Of a DNA stretch of 64,000 nucleotides, positions 7,903-15,854 are shown piece after piece. The DNA lies in assembly GCA_963720705.1 (NCBI GenBank), contig CAVRGJ010000016.1, positions 1-64,000 on the forward strand, read 5' to 3'. This DNA is from DASWJZ01 sp963720705 (GTDB taxonomy: Bacteria; Pseudomonadota; Alphaproteobacteria; Rhizobiales; Afifellaceae). The number at the start of each line of letters is the position of its first letter. Position 1 is the first letter of the stretch. The notes under the pieces are model-generated. The model saw only the letters and a program-made list of their open reading frames with translations, did not search any database and had not been told where the DNA came from. The position numbers and the translations under genes are program-made.

Positions 7903-8896
7903 ATGGCATTTTCCGTCGACCACGTCGTCAACCAGATGAAAGCGGCCGGCGACGAGACGCGCATCCGCCTTCTTGCGCTGCTTCGGCGCGGCGAGCGCAC
8001 GGTGAAGGAGCTGACCGAAATTCTCGGCCAGTCGCAGCCGCGCATCTCAAGGCATCTGAAGGTGCTCGCGGAGGCGGGACTGGTGTCGCGCAACCCCGAA
8101 GGGTCGTGGGTCTACTACCGGCTCTCCGACGAGGATGCCGACCGCGCCGTGGCGCTTGCAATCGTGAAGGAGCTCGACCCGCGCGATACGCGGCTAAGGC
8201 GCGACGGCGAGCGCCTGGCGGCACTGCAGAAACAGAACCGCACGGTCGCCGAGCGTTATTTTGCCGAGCACGCCGGCCGCTGGGACGCGATTCGCTCCCT
8301 GCACGTGCCCGAGCGCCAGGTCGAAACGGCGATGCTCGAGCGTGCCGGGGCGGGGCCGTTCCGCGCCATGCTCGACATCGGCACCGGCACCGGCCGCATG
8401 CTGGAGCTTTTCGCCGGGCGCTACGACCGTGCGCTCGGCGTCGACCTCTCGCCTGCGATGCTTGCCGTCGCCCGCGCCAACCTTGAGCGCGCCGCCGTTC
8501 AGAACGCCCGCGTCAAGCTCGGCGACGTCATGAACCTGCCGGTCGTGCGCGACAGCTTCGACCTTGTCGTCATCCACCAGGTGCTGCACTTTCTCGACGA
8601 GCCGGCGCGTGCCATCGCCGAGGCCGCGGCGGCACTCTCGGCGGGCGGGCGGCTCATCGTCGTCGATTTCGCGCCGCATCAGCTTGAGCATCTGCGCGAT
8701 GCGCAGGCGCATCGGCGCCTTGGCTTCAGCCGCGCCCAGATGAAGCAGTGGATCGCTGCGGCAGGGCTGCGCGTCGAGGCGGCGGAAGATCTCGCGCCGG
8801 AGGCGGAGTTCTGGCGGGCTGACGGTCACCATCTGGACCGCCTTCGACCGGCGCGCCGCTGCGGCCGACCGCGGCACGACCGAGGCACGGCGGTGA
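7903..8896 (+). CDS. ArsR-family regulator fused to SAM methyltransferase (one-base frame break near its 3' end)
   Basis: Residues 1-85 form an ArsR winged helix (DETRIRLLALLRRGERTVKEL, then QPRISRHLKVLAEAGLV). Residues 110-300 form a class I methyltransferase with SAM motif LDIGTGTGRM at 157-166 and HQVLHFLDEPARA. After residue 302 the frame is wrong: with one base removed from GAGTTCTGG at 8807-8815, the tail reads SGGLTVTIWTAFDRR and ends at a TGA (8894-8896) that overlaps the metF GTG start, giving 330 residues. As written, the frame instead runs on into metF. This two-domain type sits next to metF in many Hyphomicrobiales and is thought to tune methionine/SAM metabolism. Confidence 0.85.
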
Positions 8897-9789
8897 GCGG
8901 CGCCGAGGCGGCGGCGCGGCCGCCGGAAATCTCCTTCGAGTTCTTTCCGCCGAAGACGGAGGCGCAAGAAGCGGCGCTCGACGATACGGTGCGCCGCCTC
9001 GCGCGCTTCCGGCCGCGCTACGTTTCGGTGACCTACGGCGCGGGCGGGACCTCGCAGCAGCGTTCGCTCGGCACGGTTGGACGCATGCACAAGTTCGGTC
9101 TTTCGACCGCCGCCCATATCACCTGCGCCGGTGCGAGCCTCGATACGGTCGAAGAGGCGATCGGCTGGTTTCGTGCGATCGGCATCGAACGCTTCGTGGC
9201 GCTTCGCGGCGACCCGCCGGGCGGTCTCTCCGAACCGTACGCGCCACATGCCACCGGTTTTCGCGACACTGCCGAGCTTGTGGCGGCGCTGAAGCGCGCC
9301 GGTGCGGCGGAGGTCTCCGTATCAGCCTATCCTGAGCGCCATCCGCAGAGCCCGGATTGGGAGACGGAGATCGCGGTGTTGAAGCGCAAGGTCGATGCCG
9401 GCGCCGACCGCGCCATCACGCAGTTCTTCTTCGACAACGATCTTTTCGAGGCCTATTGCGAGCGCGTCCGCCGTGCCGGGATCGACATTCCGGTCGTTCC
9501 CGGGATCTTACCGATCCACCGCTTTTCGGCGGTCTTGGACTTCGCGAGCCGTTGTGGCGCGACGATCCCGGAGCGACTGGCGCGCCGCTTCGAGGGTCTG
9601 CTCCCCGATTCGGAGACACATGGACTCGTCGCCGCGGCGGTGGCGAGCGAACAGATTTCCGACCTCGTCGCACGCGGCGTCGAGGCGCTTCACATTTACA
9701 CGTTGAATCGCGCCGAACTCACCGAAGCGATCTGCCGCGTGCTGGGGGTGGAATTGGAGACGGGGGTCGCCGCCGCTTGCGCCGCCTGA
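8893..9789 (+). CDS. metF: Methylenetetrahydrofolate reductase
   Basis: 298 residues from the GTG at 8893, the usual MetF length. It reduces 5,10-methylene-THF to 5-methyl-THF with FAD and NAD(P)H, supplying methyl groups for methionine. Visible motifs are ISFEFFPPKTEAQE (12-25), YVSVTYGAGG near 43, LRGDPPG, AITQFFFDNDLFEAYCERVR and VPGILPI. The start overlaps the stop expected for the upstream ArsR-methyltransferase gene (GTGA), which is why a single extra base makes one continuous 628-codon frame. Co-regulation with that gene is likely. Confidence 0.95.
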   Translation: MSGAEAAARPPEISFEFFPPKTEAQEAALDDTVRRLARFRPRYVSVTYGAGGTSQQRSLGTVGRMHKFGLSTAAHITCAGASLDTVEEAIGWFRAIGIERFVALRGDPPGGLSEPYAPHATGFRDTAELVAALKRAGAAEVSVSAYPERHPQSPDWETEIAVLKRKVDAGADRAITQFFFDNDLFEAYCERVRRAGIDIPVVPGILPIHRFSAVLDFASRCGATIPERLARRFEGLLPDSETHGLVAAAVASEQISDLVARGVEALHIYTLNRAELTEAICRVLGVELETGVAAACAA

Positions 9790-9799
9790 GGCGGCGCGC

Positions 9800-9883
9800 T
9801 CAGAGGACCCCGAAGACGATCGCTCCGATAAAAACAAACGCCGCGCAGACCGCGACAACGTTCAGAGGTTTTATGAAGGTCAT
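9800..9883 (-). CDS. 27-residue single-helix membrane peptide
   Basis: A complete ATG-to-TGA frame on the minus strand: MTFIKPLNVVAVCAAF followed by 11 more mostly hydrophobic residues. AGAGGGAGG lies seven bases before the ATG, one of the strongest ribosome sites in the window. Residues 6-27 form one hydrophobic helix with a single Lys near the N-terminus, as in small regulatory membrane proteins. It is convergent with metF. No function is known to me; very short peptides beginning like this seem to occur in related genomes but are usually left unannotated. Confidence 0.6.
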   Translation of the reverse strand: MTFIKPLNVVAVCAAFVFIGAIVFGVL

Positions 9884-10469
9884 CGGGTGGCCTCCCTCTG
9901 CTTCCATGGACGCATACTAACGCCGAAACGGCGCAATCAGAACAGGAAATATGTGGTGCACCGCGAAAGAGTCCAGACGCCGCTAAAGCTCGATTTTAGT
10001 TTTAACCAATTTTGCCAATTGCTTAACCATGAAATACCAGCCGGAAATCCCTCCACAGCCGTTTGATCTGGCGCCAACTTCCGGAATCTTCAGGAAGGCC
10101 CGCTCGTCGACGGCCGATTTGCGGATTTTTGTTGTTTTTCCGACGATTGCGGCACGCCGGCACCGCTGCGACAGCACTCGCGGCTCTTGCGGCGCCTCCA
10201 CGATCAACTTCGGACTCGAGTACAGGTGGCGACGTTGGCGATGTCGTCGTCGCTGAGGCTCCCGCGACGATCGGTATCTGCGAGTCCTTGCGATCGCCTG
10301 TTTTGAAGGCGTGCGGTTGCTTCGTGATGTAGCGCCGTCGCGGCCAGGCAGATTGCCCCCGCGTCGAACGGGGTGGTGAAAGTTATCGCGAACGCTGAAG
10401 TCGGCAAGCCTTGTCCGCACGTTTTGCGAGGCTCTATCAATCTTTAGTGCGAGTCGTCGATCGGCCGAG
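9884..10469. other. 586-base intergenic region, no supported gene
   Basis: No frame here has convincing composition or a recognisable product. Two direct TTAACCA repeats (10002-10008 and 10023-10029) lie in an AT-rich patch and resemble paired CtrA half-sites. The right part is GC-rich and may be a long 5' leader of the downstream decarboxylase gene. A frame at 10063-10332 was considered and rejected. Confidence 0.6.
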
Positions 10470-11729
10470 TTGGTTTTGCAGTGGGCCGGATGCGAGAAGG
10501 AGGCCCAACTTATCGATACATTCCAATCCGGGCAGCGCGCAGCACTCGCTTTGCGTCCCGATTCCCCCGTCTATTGTTTTCGGCCGAAAGTGCTTGCGGC
10601 CGACGCGCGCATGTTCGTTGACGCCTTTCCGGGCAAGACCGCCTACGCGGTCAAGACCAACGGCGAATCGTTCGTGCTGCGGACGCTGGCGGAAGCCGGC
10701 ATCAAGACGTTCGACGTCGCTAGCCCCGGCGAGTTCGCGGCGGTGCGCGCCGTCGCGCCCGACGCGGAGCTGCTCTACATGCATCCCGTCAAGGCGCAGT
10801 CCGATATTCGGCTGGCGTTCGAGCGCTACGGCGTGCGCGTGCTCGCGCTCGACCACGAAGACGAAATCGCCAAGCTTCTGCGCATCGTACGCGCGCTCGA
10901 TCTCGATCCCGCCGATATCACGTTGTTCGTGCGGATGAGAACGAAGGGCGCTGCGGCCTACGAGCTGTCGCGAAAATTCGGCGCCGCGCCATCGCACGCA
11001 GTCGAACTGCTGCAGCGCATCGACAGAATCGGCTTTCGCGTCGGACTCTGTTTTCACGTCGGCAGTCAGATTGAGGATGCGGACGTCTATCAGCGGGCGC
11101 TCGCTTCGGCGGACTGGGTACGGAACCGCGCCGGCGTGGCGCTCGCCGGGCTCGATATCGGCGGCGGGTTCCCGGCACCCTACGGACACGACCCGCGCCG
11201 CGCTGCGGCGGCACTGCCGAGCCTGCCCGAGCTCATGACCGAGATTCGTGGGGCGATAGAAGAATGGGGCTTCTTCGACTTGCCGCTGATCGCCGAGCCC
11301 GGCCGCGTCATCGTCGCGCGCTCGCTTTCCGTCATCGTGCGCGTGCTTCTGAAGAAGGGAAGGCGGCTCTACATCAATGATGGCATCTGGGGCTCGCTCT
11401 CCGATTCCTGGACCGGCAAGATCACGCTCCCCGCACGCCTCATTCTCGATCCGGCGCGGCGCAGACGGAGCGGCAATCCGAACAAGCTCGTGGCGTTCCG
11501 CGTGTGTGGCGCCACGTGCGATTCCGTCGACATCCTGTCGCGGCCGTTCTGGCTCCCGGAGACCGTCGACACCGGCGACTGGATCGAGATCGGCCATATC
11601 GGCGCCTACAGCCTCGGACTGCGCACGCGTTTCAACGGTTTCTACCCCGACACCTTCGTCGAGGTGACGACGCCGTTCGAGGACGAGGGCGCAGAAGGCT
11701 TTGCAGCGATCGAGACCATGGCCGACTAG
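10470..11729 (+). CDS. Fold-type III PLP-dependent decarboxylase (ornithine/diaminopimelate decarboxylase family)
   Basis: 419 residues as drawn. It has an alanine-racemase-like barrel with the PLP lysine in AYAVKTN (about residue 60), the phosphate-binding glycines in LDIGGGFPAPYG, AEPGR near residue 275 and the C-terminal active-site CGATCDSVD. It is a second paralogue of the ornithine decarboxylase gene at 14280-15414 but lacks its HVGSQ-QTD detail, so the substrate (ornithine, lysine, DAP or carboxyspermidine) is open. The start is uncertain: TTG at 10470 or 10476, while the best ribosome site (AAGGAGG, 10497-10503) points to a non-standard codon at 10512. A cupin gene follows after 8 bases. 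Confidence 0.85.
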   Translation: MVLQWAGCEKEAQLIDTFQSGQRAALALRPDSPVYCFRPKVLAADARMFVDAFPGKTAYAVKTNGESFVLRTLAEAGIKTFDVASPGEFAAVRAVAPDAELLYMHPVKAQSDIRLAFERYGVRVLALDHEDEIAKLLRIVRALDLDPADITLFVRMRTKGAAAYELSRKFGAAPSHAVELLQRIDRIGFRVGLCFHVGSQIEDADVYQRALASADWVRNRAGVALAGLDIGGGFPAPYGHDPRRAAAALPSLPELMTEIRGAIEEWGFFDLPLIAEPGRVIVARSLSVIVRVLLKKGRRLYINDGIWGSLSDSWTGKITLPARLILDPARRRRSGNPNKLVAFRVCGATCDSVDILSRPFWLPETVDTGDWIEIGHIGAYSLGLRTRFNGFYPDTFVEVTTPFEDEGAEGFAAIETMAD

Positions 11730-11737
11730 GGAAGGGG

Positions 11738-12208
11738 ATGATGAAGAAGATCGACCTTGAGAAGGCAATGACGGTTCGCGGCACACTCTATCCGGCGCCG
11801 TTCGATACGCCGTGCCGCAAACGGGTCCGCACCAAGCTTGGCGACGCCGCCGGGCTCGACCAGTTCGGCGTCAATCTCTGTAGGCTGCCGCCCGGCGCGT
11901 GGTCGAGCCAGCGTCACTGGCACACGGAAGAGGACGAGCTCGTCTTCGTCGTCGAGGGCGAGGTAGTTCTGGTCACCGACGCCGGCGAAGAGACTCTCAA
12001 GGCTGGCGACAGCGCCGGCTTCAAGGCCAACGACAGCGACGGCCATCACTTCCAGAACCGCACGCAGCGCGACGCCGTGCTCCTCGAGGTGGGCACGCGG
12101 CGGTCGGGCGACATAGCCTACTATCCCGACATCGACCTTGAGGCACGCGGTGCGGCTTATCTCCATCGCGACGGCACGCCATATCCGGATAAGCCGCGCG
12201 CTTCCTAA
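11738..12208 (+). CDS. Cupin domain protein
   Basis: 156 residues beginning with tandem ATG codons at 11738 and 11741 after GGGAAGGGG. A single cupin barrel is clear: SSQRHWHTEEDELVFVVEGEVVLVTD (about 57-82, motif 1 with HxHxxxDE-like metal ligands) and DSDGHHFQNRT (motif 2). It resembles cytoplasmic single-cupin proteins that bind a metal. The 8-base gap places it in an operon with the upstream decarboxylase, so it may act on a related metabolite. Confidence 0.88.
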   Translation: MMKKIDLEKAMTVRGTLYPAPFDTPCRKRVRTKLGDAAGLDQFGVNLCRLPPGAWSSQRHWHTEEDELVFVVEGEVVLVTDAGEETLKAGDSAGFKANDSDGHHFQNRTQRDAVLLEVGTRRSGDIAYYPDIDLEARGAAYLHRDGTPYPDKPRAS

Positions 12209-12286
12209 GGCCGCACGTTTTTGTCGCTGGGCGGTTCCGCTTGTCCAACAGAGGGCGCTCGGGCAGGTTCGGCCTGAAGGTGGGAC

Positions 12287-12928
12287 ATGCCCAAGGCGTC
12301 GCGCGCCGGCCATCGGTTTCTTGCGTCGACAAAGTCGGCGGCGTTGGCGTTGGCGGCGCTTCTTGCCGCGCCTGCTGCGGCTGCAGAGTTTTCGGCCGGC
12401 GGTTATTCTTTCTCCGACGAGCTCGGCGGCTTCCGTCTGCTCTCCGCCTCCGGCACCGGCACCACCGACGATCCGGCGATCGTTACCGAAGAGCTGGTCG
12501 ACGTTGCGCCGATTACGCTCGTCATCCGTAACCACGACCTCTTCCGCAACAAGGGTGGCATCGGCCAATCCGAGCTCACGCTCGTGAAGCATGTCGTCAA
12601 TCGTTCGAAACGCGTGTGGGCCGGCTTCGAGTTTGAGCTGCAAGAAGTGCTCCACAAGCCGAGCGATTACGGCGACGGGCTCTCGTTCAAGCAATTCGCG
12701 GCGGCGCCCTCTGACGTCGCCTCCGATGCCTTCGCCAAGAACGAGCGACTGTTCGAGCCCTACGACCGGATCGAGTTCCTGGACGGCCACGTCGACCCCG
12801 ATGCGAGCGCGATGTTCCGCGTCACGATCACCGACCCGACGCCGGTCGCCGAATATTATCTCTTGCAGGACCCGAAGGTTCTCTCAGCCGGGTTGCCGCA
12901 AGCGGGGCGGAGCCTCGCCGCACGATAG
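12287..12928 (+). CDS. Exported protein of unknown function
   Basis: 213 residues. A signal peptide with twin basic residues covers residues 1-33 (STKSAALALAALLAAPAAAA-E). The mature part is a soluble beta-rich sequence with no family I recognise: SYSFSDELGGFRLLSASG, then VWAGFEFELQEVLHKPSDYGDGLSFKQ and a C-terminal FRVTITDPTPVAEYYLLQ. Proteins like this are found as conserved hypotheticals in Hyphomicrobiales. It is convergent with the LysE-type exporter gene. Confidence 0.75.
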   Translation: MPKASRAGHRFLASTKSAALALAALLAAPAAAAEFSAGGYSFSDELGGFRLLSASGTGTTDDPAIVTEELVDVAPITLVIRNHDLFRNKGGIGQSELTLVKHVVNRSKRVWAGFEFELQEVLHKPSDYGDGLSFKQFAAAPSDVASDAFAKNERLFEPYDRIEFLDGHVDPDASAMFRVTITDPTPVAEYYLLQDPKVLSAGLPQAGRSLAAR

Positions 12929-12958
12929 CATCGGACTCGCCGGTGCCGGGGCGGACTC

Positions 12959-13549
12959 TTAGAAGAGCAACGGCACCGTCGCGGCGAGCAGCAAGCCCAT
13001 TGCGATGTTGAATGCGCGAAGCGCGCGGTCGCCGCGAAGGAGATGCTGCATCGCCGCGCCGAAGCCGAGCCAGAGCAGCATGCAGGGCGTCCCGGCGATG
13101 ATCTCGATTAGCCCGAAGAGTGCTGCCTGCACGTAAGCCGGCGCCCCATCGGGCTGAATGAAGCTGACGGTGCCGGCGCAGATCAGCCAGGCCTTCGGAT
13201 TGACCCACTGAAAGAATACCGCGTCGAAGAAGCCGATCGGCCGTTCGCGTGCCGCTGCCTTGCTGCGGCTCGCCGTTGCGATCTTCCAGGAGAGCCAGAG
13301 AAGAACGGCAACTCCGGCGACGCGGAGCACGAAGAGCGCGCGCGGATTGTCGGTGAGCGCCGTTCCGATCGTAACCGTCAGGAGCGCAAGCATGAAGGCG
13401 AAGCCGAAGGCGACCCCGAAAAGATGCGGCAAGCCCCGGCGAATCCCGACATTCGCGCCGGTCGCCGTCAGCATGACGTTGTTCGGGCCCGGCGTGATGG
13501 TCGTCACGATGGCGAAAAGCGTGAACGCGATAATGGGCTCGAGGCGCAT
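12959..13549 (-). CDS. LysE/RhtB-family amino acid exporter
   Basis: 196 residues with about six membrane helices. The family signature TPGPNNVMLTATGANVGIRRGLPHLFGV is at residues 19-46, and FFQWVNPKAWLICAGTVSF near residue 110 is the second conserved LysE segment. Members export basic or neutral amino acids or their analogues by proton antiport. A 31-base symmetrical inverted repeat (13558-13588) ends 9 bases from the start codon, so expression is probably controlled by a ligand-responsive regulator encoded elsewhere. Confidence 0.92.
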   Translation of the reverse strand: MRLEPIIAFTLFAIVTTITPGPNNVMLTATGANVGIRRGLPHLFGVAFGFAFMLALLTVTIGTALTDNPRALFVLRVAGVAVLLWLSWKIATASRSKAAARERPIGFFDAVFFQWVNPKAWLICAGTVSFIQPDGAPAYVQAALFGLIEIIAGTPCMLLWLGFGAAMQHLLRGDRALRAFNIAMGLLLAATVPLLF

Positions 13550-13557
13550 TGATTAGG

Positions 13558-13588
13558 GCATATAAGTCAATCTTACTGACCCATATGC
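13558..13588. promoter_or_regulatory. Symmetrical operator upstream of LysE-type exporter
   Basis: GCATAT-AA-GTCA-ATCTTAC-TGAC-CC-ATATGC: two nested inverted pairs (GCATAT/ATATGC and GTCA/TGAC) centred on the same base, 13573. The element sits 9-39 bases upstream of the start codon. Such symmetry is typical of a dimeric or tetrameric repressor or activator site. No adjacent regulator gene is present. Confidence 0.7.
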
Positions 13589-13696
13589 CTCAGATGCGGC
13601 GGGAGCAAGCAGCGCGCTACGGGCGTTGCCTCGGATACGCCATCAGATCGATGTAGGGCCGCGGGCCTTTTTCGCCGTGAAACAGAAGCGTTCCCG

Positions 13697-14224
13697 ATGA
13701 AGCTTGCAGTCCCAATCACGATTCTGGCCGGCACAATTGCGATGGCGCTGGCGTCAGAGCGCGCCCTACCGCAGACGACGCCGACGCCTCCCGAGCCTGC
13801 AGCGCCCTCGGAGCCGCAGGGTGGTGAATCGCAGCCCGCGCCCTCCGAGCCGCCGGCTCCCACCACAGCGACAATCCAGGTGACAGTGGAGAATGTGGAA
13901 TCGGACAGCGGTACGGTCTGGGTGGCGCTGTGCACCACGTCGCTTTCGGTCGAGGGCTGCCCTTACCAAAAGAGCGCTCCAGCCTCGGCTGGATCGACGC
14001 GGATAGCGTTCAAGGACATTCCGCCCGGCGTCTACGCGGTCGCCGGATACCATGATGTGAACGGCAACGGCGTGTTCGACAAGTTTCTCGGTGTGCCGCG
14101 CGAGCCGTACGCGCTGTCGGGCACCGCCGGGGAAGAACTCGTTCCGCGCTTCGACGACGCGGCGCTTGAGATGAAGGCAGGCGAGAACGACGTCACGATC
14201 CGCATGAAGCGGCTCGGCGGCTAG
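13697..14224 (+). CDS. DUF2141 domain exported protein
   Basis: 175 residues: signal peptide 1-25, then a Pro/Glu/Ser-rich linker (about 26-56), then a DUF2141 domain, ATIQVTVENVESDSGTVWVALC near 58, GSTRIAFKDIPPGVYAVAGYHDVNGNG near 96 and a C-terminal ENDVTIRMKRL strand. DUF2141 proteins are small periplasmic beta-sandwich proteins with no proven role. The start follows GAAGCGTTCCCG. It is convergent with the ornithine decarboxylase gene. Confidence 0.85.
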   Translation: MKLAVPITILAGTIAMALASERALPQTTPTPPEPAAPSEPQGGESQPAPSEPPAPTTATIQVTVENVESDSGTVWVALCTTSLSVEGCPYQKSAPASAGSTRIAFKDIPPGVYAVAGYHDVNGNGVFDKFLGVPREPYALSGTAGEELVPRFDDAALEMKAGENDVTIRMKRLGG

Positions 14225-14279
14225 TCGGGCCGCTTGCGCTTGGTCGCGAAGCGGGCCGTGGCGCCGAGCCTCTCCGTTC

Positions 14280-15414
14280 TCAGATTACATACGAGGCGAG
14301 CGGCGCAAACCCGTTGAAAGCGACCGACGAATAGGTCGTCGTGTAAGCGCCTGTCCCTTCGATCAGAACCTCGTCGCCGATCGTCAGCGAGAGCGGCAGG
14401 TCGTAGGGGATCTTCTCGTAGAGCACGTCCATGGAATCGCAGGTCGGCCCGGCGACGACGCAGGGACCCATCGCGTCGTGATCGTGGGGCGTCTTGATCG
14501 GATAGCGGATCGATTCATCCATGGTCTCCGCCAGGCCGCCGAACTTGCCGACGTCGAGATAGACCCAGCGTACCTTGTCTTCACGCGACTTCTTGGAGAT
14601 GAGCACGACCTCGGCCTTCAGAACGCCGGCATCGCCGACCATGCCGCGGCCGGGCTCGATGATCGTCTCCGGGATGCGGTTGCCGAAATGTCGACGGAGC
14701 CCGCGGAAGATTGCGCGGCCATAGTCGTCGGCCGCGGGCACGTCCTTCAGATACCGGGTCGGGAAGCCGCCGCCGAGGTTTAGCATCTGAAGCTGCATGC
14801 CGCGCTCAGACGCCGCGCGGAAGACTTGCGCCGCGTCGCGGAGCGCGCGGTTCCACGCCTTGAGGTCGGTTTGCTGCGAGCCGACGTGGAAAGAGACGCC
14901 GTGCGGCACGAGGCCGAGCGCCGCCGCGTGCGCCAAGACGTCGACTGCTTCGCGCATGACGCAGCCGAACTTGCGCGAGAGCGGCCATTCCGCGCCGGCG
15001 CCGTCCGTGAGAATCCGGCAGAAGACCTTGGCGCCGGGTGCTGCGCGCGCGATCTTCTCGACCTCCTCGACGCAGTCGACGGCGAAAAGGGTCACGCCGA
15101 GCTCATGCGCGCGGAGAATGTCGCGCTCCTTCTTGATGGTGTTCCCGTAGGAAATGCGCTCCGGTCCCGCGCCGGTCTGAAGCACCATTTCGATTTCGGC
15201 AACGGAGGCGGCGTCGAAGGAGGAGCCGAGCGAGGCGAGGAGGGAGAGCGAGCTCCGGCGCCGGATTGGCCTTCACTGCGTAGAAAATGCGGCTGTCCGG
15301 CATGACGCGGGCGAAGGCTTCGTAGTTCTTGCGGACGACTTCGAGGTCGACCACGAGGCACGGGCCTTCGGGTCGTCGCTCGTTTAGGAACGAGCGGATG
15401 CGGTCGGTCATCAT
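14280..15414 (-). CDS. Ornithine decarboxylase, interrupted by a one-base insertion
   Basis: The N-terminal part reads MTDRIRSFLNERRPEGPCLV and contains the PLP lysine in YAVKAN; the remainder includes FHVGSQQTDLKAW, LGGGFPTRYL, EPGRGMVGDAG and CDSMD. Together these match group IV ornithine (or ornithine/lysine) decarboxylases, which make putrescine. The two parts are in different frames: removing one G from GAGCTCGCTC (plus coordinates 15246-15252) restores a continuous 377-residue protein of family length, with LSLLASLGSSFDAASVAEIE bridging them. This is probably a sequence error, though a true mutation is possible. A structured leader precedes the gene. Confidence 0.88.
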
Positions 15415-15790
15415 CGGGCGATATCCCCGTTTCCAAGCGTTGCAGCCCGGGAGTCCTGCGCCGGCCGCCGCCCGCGATGGAAACGGGTCGGAAGCCCCTG
15501 GATCCCCCAACCGGCAAAAGCCGGGTGGTTCGCGCCGAACGGCTCCATGGGAACGGACGAGTCCGTACCTGTAAGCCATCGCTTGGAAGGGGAAGGTCCC
15601 GATCCGCACGTCCGGCAAAGAGAGTGTGTGCCTCTTCAGTGTCGCCGGCCTTTGGAAGGGCAGGCAGAGACCAAAAAAGCCCGCCACCGTCGTTGCTTTA
15701 AGCCGCCCGTCCAAACCCTTGGGCGACCACAGGCACGTGCGAATTTGGGCAAGTCGCGATCTATGCGCTTCGTCTTGAAAGCGCAAGGAA
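15415..15790 (-). promoter_or_regulatory. Structured 5' leader of ornithine decarboxylase (speF-motif candidate)
   Basis: About 375 bases upstream of the ornithine decarboxylase start hold no gene but several strong hairpins on the minus strand: ACGGAC/GTCCGT (15553-15566), CCGGC-TTTT-GCCGG (15511-15524) and a stem CCCGTTTCC/GGAAACGGG (15479-15487 with 15426-15434). The last one's 3' arm is the only Shine-Dalgarno-like stretch, 10 bases before the ATG. The same stretch (GCTTGGAAACGGGG, 15425-15438) can pair instead with CCCCTTCCAAGC (15581-15592). A long conserved leader named speF is known upstream of this gene in alphaproteobacteria, so this is probably that element. Its ligand is not established here. 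Confidence 0.6.
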
Positions 15791-15822
15791 AAACTGCGGT
15801 CGGCTGCAGAATTGGTGGAGCT

Positions 15823-15854
15823 GAAAAAAAGAAGGGGCGGCCCGGGCCGCCCCT
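15823..15854 (-). terminator. Strong intrinsic terminator, minus strand
   Basis: On the minus strand GGGGCGGC-CCGG-GCCGCCCC forms an 8-bp all-GC hairpin with a 4-base loop, followed by TTCTTTTTTTC. It lies upstream of the ornithine decarboxylase leader and 460 bases downstream of the oxidoreductase gene, so it ends either that gene's transcript or an unseen small RNA. Confidence 0.8.

Noticed and set aside
7903..9789. A genuine three-domain ArsR-methyltransferase-MetF protein
   Set aside because: One base removal restores both separate genes with family-typical ends and a GTGA overlap; kept only as a finding to test.
10063..10332. An 89-codon frame ending in a Cys-containing tail, considered as a small precursor peptide
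   Set aside because: No ribosome site, composition of non-coding GC-rich DNA, and no modification or export genes nearby.
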